From NCBI GenBank assembly GCA_020744225.1, contig JAGMWG010000021.1, forward strand, positions 124,001 to 188,000: DNA of 64,000 nt, in the 5' to 3' direction. Position numbers and translations under genes: made by a program. Positions 24,335 to 34,729 of the stretch are shown one piece after another. Position 1 is the stretch's first letter; each line of letters opens with the position of its first letter. Source of the stretch: Paraphoma chrysanthemicola (taxonomy: Eukaryota > Ascomycota > Dothideomycetes > Pleosporales > Phaeosphaeriaceae). The notes under the pieces are model-generated. The model was not told the DNA's origin and did not search any database. It was given only the letters and a program-made list of their open reading frames with translations.

Positions 24335-25545
24335 TCATGCGGTTCGGGCGATCGCCATAACGTTTTCTTCCAAGTGCAAGCCCTCAAAGTGTGTCAAAAC
24401 GTCAGGCAACCGACCGCCACCCTCAATGCGTGTGCTGCGTTCTTTGGCAGCGACACCAATCATGAAGTCCTCTTCGTAAGCCTGTATCTCGACTCTTGTG
24501 TCGTTCAGGTGGCGGCTCTCTCCCTCTCTTATGTTCAAAGCATCGACGCCGGCTGGTCCACTTCTCCCCGTTCCCGCATCACCAGCTAGCGATCGAGTGC
24601 TTCCGCTAGATCTGGTGAACCACACTTCTGCATCGCCGACCCGCTCGCCCCACACTCCATGCGTACTACATCGTGCTGGTGTGCCAGGTCGAGGTGCTCG
24701 TACGTTCCTGAACTCAAGCTGCGGGATCCACTTGGCCAGAAGCGCCTCCCCGTCTAGCTTGATGTACGCCTCCTTATAGCACCAGAATGTATAGAAGCGA
24801 CGCAGCTTCGCATCAATCAACAAGTCCGAGTCAAATGTACGTTGCTCTCCGCTCGGCAGTGTGATAGTCAAGTGCTCATTTCGTCGTGTGCATCGGTCAT
24901 GTCGATGGGCCTGCAATTGCGTGGGTGTGATCATGGTGCCATCGAGCAGTGGGAACGCATCGGCATTATACTTCATGTCGAAAATCTCTTCATGGCTGAA
25001 GAGCTCGGCATACATGTCTATCCAGCCATCGAACCCTTCCTCATCGATGGTGCGATAGTCGTTGCGTTCGTTCACACAAACGATGTCGACCCCTAGCTCT
25101 GCATCTAGATCGTCAGTCTTGCACCCAACGAGGGCCACGAGTCCAGCTTGATGTGAGATGTTGAATTCGAGAGGTGCTGGTATCGGTGCCGAGTGTAATG
25201 ATTCAGGAGGCAAGAGAGCTATTGGTTTGCCGTGCTTAGGGTCTCGCTTCCGACCGAACTTGATGTCTTTCCAGGGTAGACCAAGTGACTTGTGGACAAA
25301 GAGACGCTTAAGTAGTGCGGACCCCAGACTCATACGTGCATCTGCTATGTGATACTTTCGCAGTATATTCTCGCGCTCCTCAGAGCTGATGAGTTGCAAT
25401 GCTTCTCTCGCCTGTCATGACGATCAGTACAGAGTCACCCAAGGAAAGTGTGCTGACCGACAGATTCCGACTCTGAGATTTTGGTACCGGGCCACAGTGA
25501 GCGGGTGTCCAGCAACCAGCACGTGAGCCCAGCTCCGTACCGCAT
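24335..25545 (-). CDS. npgA: 4'-phosphopantetheinyl transferase (Sfp/NpgA type)
   Basis: The main exon (24335-25411) carries the family signatures: RMSLGSALLKRLFVHKS, FNISHQAGLVAL, GVDIVCVNER with a Mg-binding Asp, and FWCYKEAYIKLDGEALL, the WxxKEAxxK motif. A first exon, 25462-25545, supplies an ATG and TCWLLDTRSLWPG, matching the conserved N-terminal W-x3-DTR of fungal PPTases. The modelled protein is 358 aa. The intron between (about 25412-25461) has a weak donor, GTCGGT; an alternative donor or acceptor a few bases away would change several residues. The enzyme transfers phosphopantetheine from CoA to the carrier domains of PKSs, NRPSs and the lysine-pathway aminoadipate reductase, in the cytosol. 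Confidence 0.88.
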
Positions 25546-25799
25546 TCCTGGATCGGGCATCATGAAGCAGTGCTGTGGTTGAGGGGAGTCTGGATGGACA
25601 TAGGGCTGATATGGCTATTGACGGCAACAGCGGGGCGCCGCGGTGCGAGTGGACAAAGATCGGCAGGGCATTTCGGACTATGACCGCGACAGCGTTATCG
25701 ATAAGCGCCAAAGTTTTGATTCCCGGTGACTCCATTACGCCTTCTACTCGGCTTGTTACACAATCTGCATCAATTTCGGAGTCCGGGAGTCCCATCAGT
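25546..25799. promoter_or_regulatory. Divergent promoter, PPTase / PDX2
   Basis: Only 254 bases separate the two start codons, so promoter elements must be shared or interleaved. The frame of PDX2 stays open through this segment from 25575, but the family alignment begins only at 25800. Confidence 0.5.
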
Positions 25800-26648
25800 A
25801 TGACAGTGCCAGTACCCGACATCATTGTCGGCGTCCTTGCGCTCCAGGGTGCATTCAGCGAGCACATACAATTGCTGCGACAGGCGGCCGCAAACCTACA
25901 CACGGCCGATTTCAATTGGCGATTCGTCGAAGTGCGTACGCCACACGAGCTGGAGAGATGTGATGGCTTGATCATACCTGGTGGAGAAAGCACCGCCATG
26001 TCCCTGGTGGCTGCACGCTCAGGGCTTCTCGAGCCACTACGAGACTTTGTGAAAGTCCTTCGACGACCAACCTGGGGAACATGCGCCGGCCTCATATTGC
26101 TTGCAGAGAGCGCTAATCGGACGAAGAAGGGTGGGCAAGATTTGATTGGAGGTCTGGACGTGAGAGTGAATAGAAACCACTTCGGCCGACAGCAGGAGTC
26201 CTTTCAAGCCAACCTCGATCTTCCTTTTCTCGGAAACACCGACAAGACGAGCAGAGACCAACCATATCGATGTGTATTCATTCGCGCTCCAGTGGTTGAG
26301 AAGATCTTGCCACACACGAAGGGCGAGCAGATCGAGGAAGCAATGGCCGATGACACAGTAGTAGCACCGTCGAAGATGCCAGTAGACGCTCTAGCCGAGG
26401 AGGTGTTGGAAGCAAAGGTTGAAGTCATGGCGACACTATCACTGCGAAACCCCAAGCTGCAGGAGAAGCAGGAGCACAAGCACAGCGGAGCGGAAGACAT
26501 CATCGCCGTGCGGCAAGGCAATGTCTTTGGTTGCAGCTTCCATCCTGAGCTCACAGAGGACCCGCGCATACACATGTGGTGGTTGGGCGAGGTTGTGAAA
26601 GCTGTAGAGAAGCGACAGCAATTCGAACTGGTGGACCGGACGAAGTAA
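25800..26648 (+). CDS. pdx2: Pyridoxal 5'-phosphate synthase glutaminase subunit (PdxT/SNO)
   Basis: Single exon, 282 aa. The family start is at Met 25800 (PDIIVGVLALQGAFSEH). The class I glutamine amidotransferase signatures are present: oxyanion segment PGGESTAMS, nucleophile Cys95 in WGTCAGLILLAE, the block LDVRVNRNHFGRQQESF, and catalytic His248/Glu250 in CSFHPEL. It liberates ammonia from glutamine for the PdxS/SNZ synthase, which makes vitamin B6 from ribose 5-phosphate and glyceraldehyde 3-phosphate. An insertion of about 45 residues (around 175-220) is Glu/Lys-rich and common in fungal members. The partner PdxS gene is not in the window. Confidence 0.93.
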   Translation: MTVPVPDIIVGVLALQGAFSEHIQLLRQAAANLHTADFNWRFVEVRTPHELERCDGLIIPGGESTAMSLVAARSGLLEPLRDFVKVLRRPTWGTCAGLILLAESANRTKKGGQDLIGGLDVRVNRNHFGRQQESFQANLDLPFLGNTDKTSRDQPYRCVFIRAPVVEKILPHTKGEQIEEAMADDTVVAPSKMPVDALAEEVLEAKVEVMATLSLRNPKLQEKQEHKHSGAEDIIAVRQGNVFGCSFHPELTEDPRIHMWWLGEVVKAVEKRQQFELVDRTK

Positions 26649-26864
26649 GAAGGGTGGTGCGGCGAAGGCGGAGTTTTCTAAGCATCAGCGACTGGCGTTG
26701 GAGGATAGATTTTGCATTTTCGCTCGAGAAGTTCTCTGCGTATTGACCATCTGCAAGTTTAGATGGCTATAGACGACCTATGGGAATCAGTAACTCCAAA
26801 CTCCTTCCATGCCTTGGTATAGTGAAGACCTGCCCCGTGCAGGAGAAGACCATCAGCGCCGTGA

Positions 26865-27433
26865 CTAACGACCCTGCTCATACTCCTCTGCGTACGCCTT
26901 GCCGTAGCCGCCGCGACCTGGATCGAACTCGTCTCTGTACTCGTCGCGCACCTGTCCACCACTCTTGCCCCGACCGTACTGCCTGCCCTCAGCGAAGCCC
27001 TCGTCCAGATCCGTCCTTATGACGCGCTCGTCGAGCTTTGTGCCGCCAATGTACTTCATGCAGTCGAGCGCGTCCTGGTGTGTGTAGTACTCGACGAAGC
27101 AGAAGCCGCAGGGTGTCTTCTGGAAGCGGTCCAGGCCCATGACGAGGCGCTTGATTTCGCCGCACTTGCTGAAGAGCTCGTGAATCTGCTCCTCGGTGGT
27201 GTAGAAGGACAAGTTGCCGACATAGAGCGTGGTAGCGTCTTTGAGCTTGTCTTCGGGCTCAGGCGAGGGCTCGCGATGCATGTCATCGTTGTCGCGGTGC
27301 CGTTCGCGTCTCCGCTTCTGGTGGTGAGTTAGCATGTGCAGCTGTGCATGTATGCGAGAGTATGACGCACCTTTGCTGTCGCGTAGGAGCTCGGCTTGTC
27401 CAGACGGTCGATTGTGCTTCGTAGGGCCGGCAT
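26865..27433 (-). CDS. cbc2: Nuclear cap-binding complex subunit 2 (CBP20)
   Basis: Exons 27371-27433 and 26865-27317, joined over a 53-nt intron, give 171 aa. The N-terminus (RLDKPSSYATAK, then a basic RRRERHRDNDD) precedes one RRM with RNP2 as TLYVGNLSFYT and RNP1 as CGFCFVEYY. The tail is Gly/Arg/Tyr-rich. The N-terminal tyrosine segment and RTDLDEGFAEGRQYGRGKSGGQ are diagnostic of CBP20, which with CBP80 binds the m7G cap of nuclear Pol II transcripts and promotes splicing, export and the pioneer round of translation. The long frame upstream of the second exon is a read-through of the intron and leader; the ATG at 27433 makes the canonical protein. Confidence 0.93.
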
Positions 27434-27735
27434 GGCGCGCGGGAGTGAATGGCAGCTCACAATGCGGCAGTGTGCAGGTCCGCGACCGGTATAGGGCGGT
27501 TTTCAGGCTGGTAGGGATAGCGAGAGTGGTGATGGAGGTGGCAGTCAAGTCTGTTGCGCCGGGTTCGAGAAGTTGAAGCTGCGGCACACGCCCGGACCAG
27601 GCGAGCACGCGTCGAGCTCTTTCATGGCGCCCACTTTGTTTGCTGCACCCAGCAGACCGCTCTTGCCCCAACTGCTCCGCAACCTCACCTGACCGTCTCC
27701 CGCGCCGTCTCTCCGACGCGAGCACGGCTTCCACC
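27434..27735. promoter_or_regulatory. Divergent promoter, CBP20 / NUP82
   Basis: 302 bases separate two divergent start codons. Both genes serve nuclear mRNA metabolism. GC-rich with no evident TATA, as expected for housekeeping genes. Confidence 0.5.
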
Positions 27736-30304
27736 ATGCCAAAAGTCCTCAGCTACACACCGGACTGGCTCTCGCGGCCACACCCAGGATACCATCTGTT
27801 TGCGCCAAAACACACCAATGGCAGTGCACTCGCAGCGAAGAAGAAGGACTTAGGGCCGCGGAAAACGATTGCGACACGAGGCTCCGAGATCTTTGTCGCC
27901 GTGGGACACGAGATCCGGTGGGCAGATCTGGTCAATCTGAAGGAGGGCAATGAACCCGCCTACCGCACGCTGCGAGTATCCATACCGCTGCCCATCACAC
28001 GCATGGTCATGTCCCCTAGCGAGGACTATCTGGCAGTCTCCACATCCCATACGGTCCACGTCGTCCACCTGCCCGACGCGGCTCTGCTCGAAGACAGCGA
28101 CAGCACCCCGATCAAGCCCAAGACCTTCCAAGTAGGCCCGACCGCGCACGTAACGGAAGAGTCGCCGGTCGCGACAACACTATGGCATCCCCTGGGCTAT
28201 CACGGGCGATGTTTGGTCACCATCACAAAGGCTGGTGTAGTGCGCCTGTGGGAGGTCAACCGCGCCGACCGGTCGACCTTCAGCGAACCCACCCTCTCCA
28301 TCGACCTCCCCAAGCTGGCGAATGCCACAAACGACCAGGAGGATCTGAGTGCGTCGCGCTTTGGAGCATCCCAGGGCTTCTCTCCGGACTCAGTGGAGCT
28401 GGAAATTGCATCAGCCTGCTTTGGAGACTTTCCCGAGCAAGAGGGTGTCCACGGCTGGGCGCCCATGACCTTGTGGATCGCCACGGTCCCGGGAGACGTG
28501 TACGCGCTGTGCCCTCTGCTGCCAAGCAAGTGGCAGTTGGAAGAGTCAACAGGAGCCTCCACCTTCCTGCAGACACTCACCTCCTCCATCAACGTCAACT
28601 ACACCGACGTGTCCGAAGAGGTAGATGTGCCGAGAGAAGAGCTCAGGACTGCAGAGAAGCAAGTGTCGTGGCTGTCGGATATCTTGTACGAAGACCCGTT
28701 CGTAGAAGAGCTCTCAGCTGGCGACAAAGTCAAGGTCTTTGCGCGACCCACCAGCTTACCTGCGGTGCCGCTGCTGCAGGGACCATTTGCTATCACTCCG
28801 GAAGTTGATGACTTTGAGCTGAGCGATATGATTGTATACTCGCTGAAAACCTTATCAGACGGGAACGACGAGGAGGTGGCCGAGGGCTTGCCAACCGCTG
28901 TCGTATGCCTGTTGACAGACACTTGCAAAGTCCACGTTTGCCTCGACCTGCAGGGTATCGTTGGACGATGGCTCCCATCACCCGAGGTAAGTGCCTTTCA
29001 CGCGCGTCACAATGCGATACTAATGAATTCAGGATGAAGATGAACTGGCAGAAGCACCCGAACACGATCTCATAATCGCCGAGACAATCACTCTAATTCC
29101 AGGACACCAGTCTTCGTACAACCAGAGCATAACGCCTGATGTTCAGACTGACTTTTCCTTCTTCGTATCACACGCCAGCGGTGTCTACTACGTCTCGCTT
29201 GAGCCCTGGATCAGAAAGCTGGAGACGGAGCTTTCGCAACCACAGACAGAGGGTGCAGACTTCCGGCTCCAACGTCTGTTGGAGTCGGCGAACAGCTCAG
29301 TGGAACAGTATTTACAAAGGAAGCCCCTCGGTGACATTTCGGAACAAGACGTTACAACAAGTGTCGTAATTGAAGATGGCAACATTGGTTACTTGCTTCT
29401 CACGACTGTCAACAACGAGCCCCACGCCGCATTTCTCGATGCTCCTGAGATTGGCCTTCCTACAGAGGAGGAAATCGCAGAGTACATGCATATCAGAGGG
29501 CCGCACAAGGAGGTGCGGGAAGCCTGGCAACCACCAAAAGAGCTATATGAGCCCATCGATCTTCTAGGCTCCATCAGCATTCCTGCAAGACATCGCACCG
29601 CTATGAAGGACGAAGTGAAGCTTTCGCCGGCCAACCTGGAACTTCTCATGGACGTGCACCGCGTTCTGTCCGCGAAAACATCGCGTTTACAATATGCCGT
29701 CTCTGACCTATTCAATCGCGCCACGCGTTTGCAAGATGAGTTTCGGGACCAAGTCTGGAGGACTGCTCAAGTCAATTCCAAAATCGATGCCGTCACTGGC
29801 AACGAGCAGGCGGATCCGGATAACGGCTCGCTATATGGCAGCATCCAGATCGATGAGCGACTAGAGAAGGTGCGAACGCGGCAAGAAGAGATCAACGCTC
29901 GATACGAGAAGCTCCGCAACAAGATGAACAGGTTTAGCACAAGCGAACTCAGCGAGAAAGAAGCCAACCTTGTCGATGAGCTCTCTGCAATGGACAGCGC
30001 CGTTGACAAGTCCAGCACTAACCTGACCAGTGACAACGAGGGCTCATCAATCCCCGCATGGCAGCGACTGGACCAATTAAAGGAGAAACAGAAGGAGCTA
30101 GCGCATCAGGTGCACCGAGCTGCAAAGGATGCGGCCAAGAACGAACAGAGCAAGAAGGAGAGTGTGAAAGTGCCTAGCCACTCAAGGAAACAGGAAAACG
30201 ATCAGATCCAGGACATGCTGGCGAGAAACACGGTGCTAGTCGACGCAGCAGCGCAGAGACTGAGGAATCTGGGCATCGGCATCCCGGTCGCAGGCGAGGA
30301 CTAG
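27736..30304 (+). CDS. nup82: Nucleoporin Nup82
   Basis: Exons 27736-28986 and 29033-30304 join over a 46-nt intron that contains a perfect TACTAAT branch site; product 840 aa. The first roughly 530 residues have beta-propeller composition, starting MPKVLSYTPDWLSRPHPGY and including ATTLWHPLGYHGRCLVTITK. The C-terminal third is Glu/Lys/Arg-rich heptad sequence (KVRTRQEEINARYEKLRNKM) predicted as coiled coil. This is the layout of Nup82/Nup88, which sits on the cytoplasmic face of the pore with Nup159 and Nsp1 and supports mRNA export. The identification rests on this architecture, on the N-terminal block and on length. Confidence 0.8.
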
Positions 30305-31869
30305 GTCAAAGAACAAGACGTGCCCGGGACGTATTTGAAGCATTCACGTTGAAGCATTCAGGTGTCAATGAAGCGTTGCATATGCACATTTTGAATACGC
30401 GCCAATATAATCCTGAATACTGCTTAGTTGATCTTGAGTGCCAGTGCGTGCTGCGTGCTGTCTACCTTCCATTGGCTGCGTTGACATCACACCTGCGCTT
30501 CTTTGTTCTACAATCAAGCTCAAATCTCAACATCCTTCACGTTCTATCCTACGCCCTTGCAGCCAACAAGCTATCCGCGACATGCCTATTCGCTATATGC
30601 ACTTCAAGATGCATGGCCCCAAGCCGCGCATATGGCGACTGCAACACACAACAACTGACGCGCGGGCGCCTACGAAGCATATACAAGCGCGAAGCCCTAT
30701 CTCAACCGACAACGAGACTCCGACTTGGTGACCGAAAGCTGCAGAAGCGTCCACTGAACATCAGCATGAAGGCCCGATGGGGAAGTGTCCTTCATGTCGG
30801 CAAAACTGATGGACCAATCACTATCAGGCATCACAGGTAGACATCGCAAGGGCCGAGAACGAGAGTCTTTCCAAGCTACTATCGAAAGGCTTCGCTTCGC
30901 ACCGATGCAGCGGGCGACGTCAAGCGTCCAGGGGCAGTAAAACAATCGTCCCAATCAGACGAGGAACAACACGACCCCACCGAGACCATCTCCCAGCTTC
31001 ATGCATCGGTGCCGTTCTGTTGCAGGAAGTATATATTGCTCTGCTTCGTCAGGGCTGAACAGATTGATTGCGGCGAGGTCTATTTTCATGTTCCTCCAAA
31101 GCTCCGGCAGGCTGACTGTGTTGCTGTACGACTGCAGATCTCAGTGTGGAGGTACGTGTCGCGCGGTGGCTGATCTGGCAACGTTGAAGCACACTTTGGG
31201 CGACAAAAATCTTCAAAAGGGCGCGTCAGGCTTTATGTCACGCCGTGATCACACTATCACAGCGACAGTTCGCGCGCCGCATATTCTCGATGCCCTCGCA
31301 GCGCGCGAGATTCCACGTTGTCGACGTGCGGTGGGGCGGTATGGTGGAGTAGTTGGGCGCTTACAGGAGTCCCTGACTGTGGTGCCGAGACTCTGCAGAG
31401 CCATCACACAGGCTGGCAAATCACACCAGCCATCGACTTCGCCTCCTCGGACGCTATTCGCCCCGGCCGTCTTGGAGTCTTCCCTCCCGCCCGAGAAGAC
31501 TTGCATGCGCAGCGCTCAGTGGTCGATGGCCCCTGTCAAGCCAATATGCTAGTCCGATGGCTATTCGCTGCCTACTCAATGCTTCGAGAGCTGACTGCAC
31601 CGGCTGGCCATGCTGGCGGGCCCGTTTTGCAGTGCTCATTCGCTTGCAGGCTCCATTTGCAAGCAGCAAGCCTCTTTCCAGCGACGGGATGGTCGCACGA
31701 GGCACTAAGAGCCAAGTCGTGCACCCCATAAGTGCTGATAGCCCCCGCCACTGCATCCTGCCGGCTTTGCGTTGACTACAGATTGTACTCTGCTTCACGG
31801 CTCGCTGCATTACCAAAGAGAAGGACGTTCGCACCGCTTCAACATCACTATCCGAATCGCCTCGCCGTC
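30305..31869. other. Intergenic between NUP82 and the BIM1-like gene
   Basis: About 1.56 kb. A plus-strand frame at 30349-30840 (163 codons) and nearby open stretches up to about 31060 are uncertain: no domain, and coding-like segments change frame without clear splice sites. The last few hundred bases should include the promoter of the next gene. Confidence 0.35.
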
Positions 31870-32712
31870 ATGTTTCGATTTACAGAGCTCGTTTTCATCG
31901 TTGCTACCTGGTCGGTCGCCTCGGCCCACACTGTGATCACCTACCCTGGCTGGAGAGGGAACAACATCCACACAAATGGAACGATTTCAGACACAGATCC
32001 AAACATTAAAGCCGGCTCCATTGGTATCAATTACGAGAATGGAACTTATGGTTTTCCTTATGGCATGCAGTGGATGTATCCATGTACGTCCAGGTCGCAT
32101 ACGCTTAATCGGCGCAATAGCTGACAGCGCACAATAGGTGGCGGTATGCCAACGTCGCAGAACCGAACAAAATGGCCGCTCAAGGGCGGTGCGATCGCAA
32201 TCCAGCCTGGATGGTTTCCAGGACACTCACAAGCCCAATTTTATTTCAACATGGGATACGGCAACGAGCCACTGAATTATTCGCACACGATGTTGCCCGT
32301 TTTCTCCATCACGGGGCCTTCCAACCAGCAGTATGATGGCACATTCTGCATGCCGCAGGTACCACTACCTGTCAATTACACTCCAAAGGTCGGCGACAAT
32401 GCGACGATCCAGGTCATTGAGTTGGCGCAGCATGGAGCAGCACTTTACAACGTAGGCGTCTCTTACCAGCATCTTTGGCGACTGCTTACACTTATCTAGT
32501 GCGCCGACATCACTTTTGCTGAACCAGAAGATGTCCCTGAGGTCAATAAGACAAACTGCTTCAACTCGACAGAACCCAACCAGAAGATCGGATTCCAAAT
32601 GCTATACACGACGACAAGCTCGCCAGCGCCACACAACGTTGCGGTGAATGGCTACGCCTCGATAATAGCGCCATTATTGCTTATCCTCGGCTTGTGCTCA
32701 ACGTGGATGTAA
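31870..32712 (+). CDS. BIM1-like (X325) copper-binding GPI protein
   Basis: Three exons (31870-32083, 32138-32451, 32500-32712) give 246 aa. A signal peptide ends at about Ala19, leaving His20 as the mature N-terminus (HTVITYPGWRGNNIH), as needed for a copper histidine brace. Family blocks follow: YGMQWMYPCGG, a region with a second His (GWFPGHSQAQFYFNMGYG), GTFCMPQVPLPVN and IELAQHGAALYNCADITFAE. The C-terminus is a GPI-type signal: Ser/Pro stretch, then a hydrophobic tail (ASIIAPLLLILGLC). X325 proteins have an LPMO-like fold and bind Cu(II) but are reported to act in copper acquisition or cell-wall processes rather than polysaccharide oxidation. Several N-x-S/T sites fit a cell-surface glycoprotein. 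Confidence 0.9.
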
Positions 32713-33853
32713 ATGGATGCTTTGTTTCGACTTTCTTTTCTCTGGGCATTGGTGTTTGGCGTATCAAAGATATCCGGTCTTTTCATGCGACGCATTTTCA
32801 TCAGGACTCTCATCACAAGGAGGGTACGGTTAGCAGCCCGAGGGCGAAGAAGATATGTGCAAACTCACATAGGGCATCATAGAGTAATACACGTCGTGTG
32901 TACGTCTCTAATGTATAGTGGCATGACAGTCACGTCCTGCATTCCCAATCAGATTAATACACTCTGCTTGCTCTGCACGTTTTCACTTCCATGACAGATC
33001 CTGTCCAAAGTCTCCGAGACTCCAAATTCGCGGAAGTTGCTGATCTGTCAGCGTAAGCCGCATGTCTGCATGACTAGTCATACGCATGCTGCGACAGACT
33101 CGTCAGCAGCTCGCCTGATGGAAGCAGTGTTCAACTTATGGTGCTCTGGTGAGCTGGCGGATCTGAGACAGAAACTCTCACATGTGTCTACGTGCCATTG
33201 CGCGTTCTGAGAAGGTGTCAATGATGTGCTTGTGTCGATGACCTCGCTCAGTTGTTACACCCACGAACACTAGCTCGCCGGAAGTTTGAGTAACGTCGTG
33301 AAGTTGAATAGTAAAGTTGAATAGTAAACACGGCCTGTCAGTGATATGTAGTCAGGTTTCCCCTACAGACTTAAAGGAGAAGACATCCAAAGTGAAACTC
33401 GAGGATGAGCACTCACAGTGCACGAAACGGCGTGAATACCGCTCAATCAACTCGATAATGCCGAAACTTTCAAAGCTCTACAATCCCGTACTTTAGGTAG
33501 TACATAGCAGACGCCTGCAGACAAAGCCATACAATGTCCCATCTCGACCAAATATCTAGACTGCTTTGCAAACTGGTCGAGTGCGCTGGTGATAGGGTCA
33601 GTTCCGGTTCTCGGAAAGATCCAGTTCCGAAAGCGCACTAGCACGAACTTTTCCCTCGCCGCAGCCTCCCGCCTACGCGCCCGCTGTCGCCCACTCTGAC
33701 GTGATGTGATCGACCACTTTACGCGCCCTCTAACAAGCCGCACTTTATTCTAACGACTGTGACTGTGCCCCTTTTTGGTCACGTCACTAGTAGTTTCGGC
33801 GGACTTGGTCTGGACTATGCACTGTCGGCAACGCCAAGGACGAACGAGTCAAG
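32713..33853. other. Intergenic, BIM1-like 3' flank to SRR1 gene
   Basis: About 1.1 kb without a supported gene. A tandem pair of gttgaatagtaaa units lies at about 33304-33329. Confidence 0.4.
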
Positions 33854-34663
33854 ATGGGCGATGTTGGCGGGAAAAGGAGAGCGGGAAGGGGCAGAGGGCG
33901 CGTGAAGAGACGGGAGGTGGAAAGTGAGGATGGGTGGACGGTCGTCACGCATGGGTTGGCGGGGTTGAGCGTCAACAGCAATTCGCATGTAAAGAAGAAG
34001 CTGGATGCGGGGGAACTGCCAGCGAAGACGCTTGAAGGTCTGACAGCCGAAAAGCTTCATGCCAATTTAAAAGGATTGCAAGAGCAGTGGAAAGATACGG
34101 CTGTTGCAAAGCAAATCAAGGAGCTTGTCGCTGGGAAGAGCTGGAATGTGAAGGAAGCTGTGTGCATCGGCATTGGCAGTTTCAGTAGAGATTGGGAGCA
34201 TCGTCATCGGAGCATGTGGCAGCTTGTTCTCTTTTTGGACGTCGTCGAGCAATTGGACCTCGACATACAGATGTACTCTCAGGATCCGGCTTTCACTCCG
34301 CTTGACTTGGAATTTCTGCGCCTCCTCAGAATCAAGACCCTCACTGAAAGCGTTGGAGCGCACATCACAGACAGCTCATTCGTGTACTCACCCTTTGTGG
34401 ACTGGTACATTCTCCTACCAGCCTTTCTCGATTCGAAAAACCCGGAGCTGTATGTGGGGAACGATATTCTCGATGACTATGGTGCGTATGCGCAGACTGA
34501 GGAGAAGAGGGAAAAGCTGCAAAAGTGCAATGAGTTGGGCATGCACTTCCTTCGAGATCGGGCATGCAAGAAATTGAGAGAGTTCGAGAAACATGCACAT
34601 GCATTAGACGGAATGGTCGTGTACTGGAAAACTACTACTGACGACGGGGATCCTCCGGCTTGA
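33854..34663 (+). CDS. SRR1/BER1-domain protein
   Basis: Single exon, 269 aa. A basic N-terminus (KRRAGRGRGRVKRRE) is followed by an SRR1-like core: EAVCIGIGSFSRD, WQLVLFLDVVEQL, MYSQDPAFTPLDLEFLR, SFVYSPFVDWYILLPAFL. SRR1 was named from an Arabidopsis light-signalling gene; the yeast relative Ber1 is linked to microtubule stability and sporulation-type phenotypes. The biochemical function of the domain is unknown. Its 3' end faces the DJ-1/PfpI gene with 66 bases between stop codons. Confidence 0.85.
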   Translation: MGDVGGKRRAGRGRGRVKRREVESEDGWTVVTHGLAGLSVNSNSHVKKKLDAGELPAKTLEGLTAEKLHANLKGLQEQWKDTAVAKQIKELVAGKSWNVKEAVCIGIGSFSRDWEHRHRSMWQLVLFLDVVEQLDLDIQMYSQDPAFTPLDLEFLRLLRIKTLTESVGAHITDSSFVYSPFVDWYILLPAFLDSKNPELYVGNDILDDYGAYAQTEEKREKLQKCNELGMHFLRDRACKKLREFEKHAHALDGMVVYWKTTTDDGDPPA

Positions 34664-34729
34664 ACAATCTTCAGATTCTAGACACTGTACATTCCAACCC
34701 TCCAATTCTCAAAGGGTACCAATGTGCAA

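Noticed and set aside
25575..25799. 75-residue N-terminal extension of PDX2
   Set aside because: PdxT alignment starts at 25800; the extension would occupy the divergent promoter and has no family counterpart.
25424..26095. 223-codon open frame antisense to PDX2
   Set aside because: It mirrors the PDX2 coding strand and PPTase first exon; no domain and no ATG-supported start. Treated as a shadow.
27434..27737. N-terminal extension of CBP20 suggested by the open frame
   Set aside because: The extension is antisense to the NUP82 leader and bypasses the canonical first exon MPALRSTIDRLDKPSSY, which joins by a good intron.
30349..30840. 163-codon plus-strand frame downstream of NUP82
   Set aside because: No domain, competing frames on both strands, and no splice model that keeps coding-like composition.
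33304..33329. Two-copy tandem gttgaatagtaaa repeat
   Set aside because: Too short to interpret; probably replication slippage.
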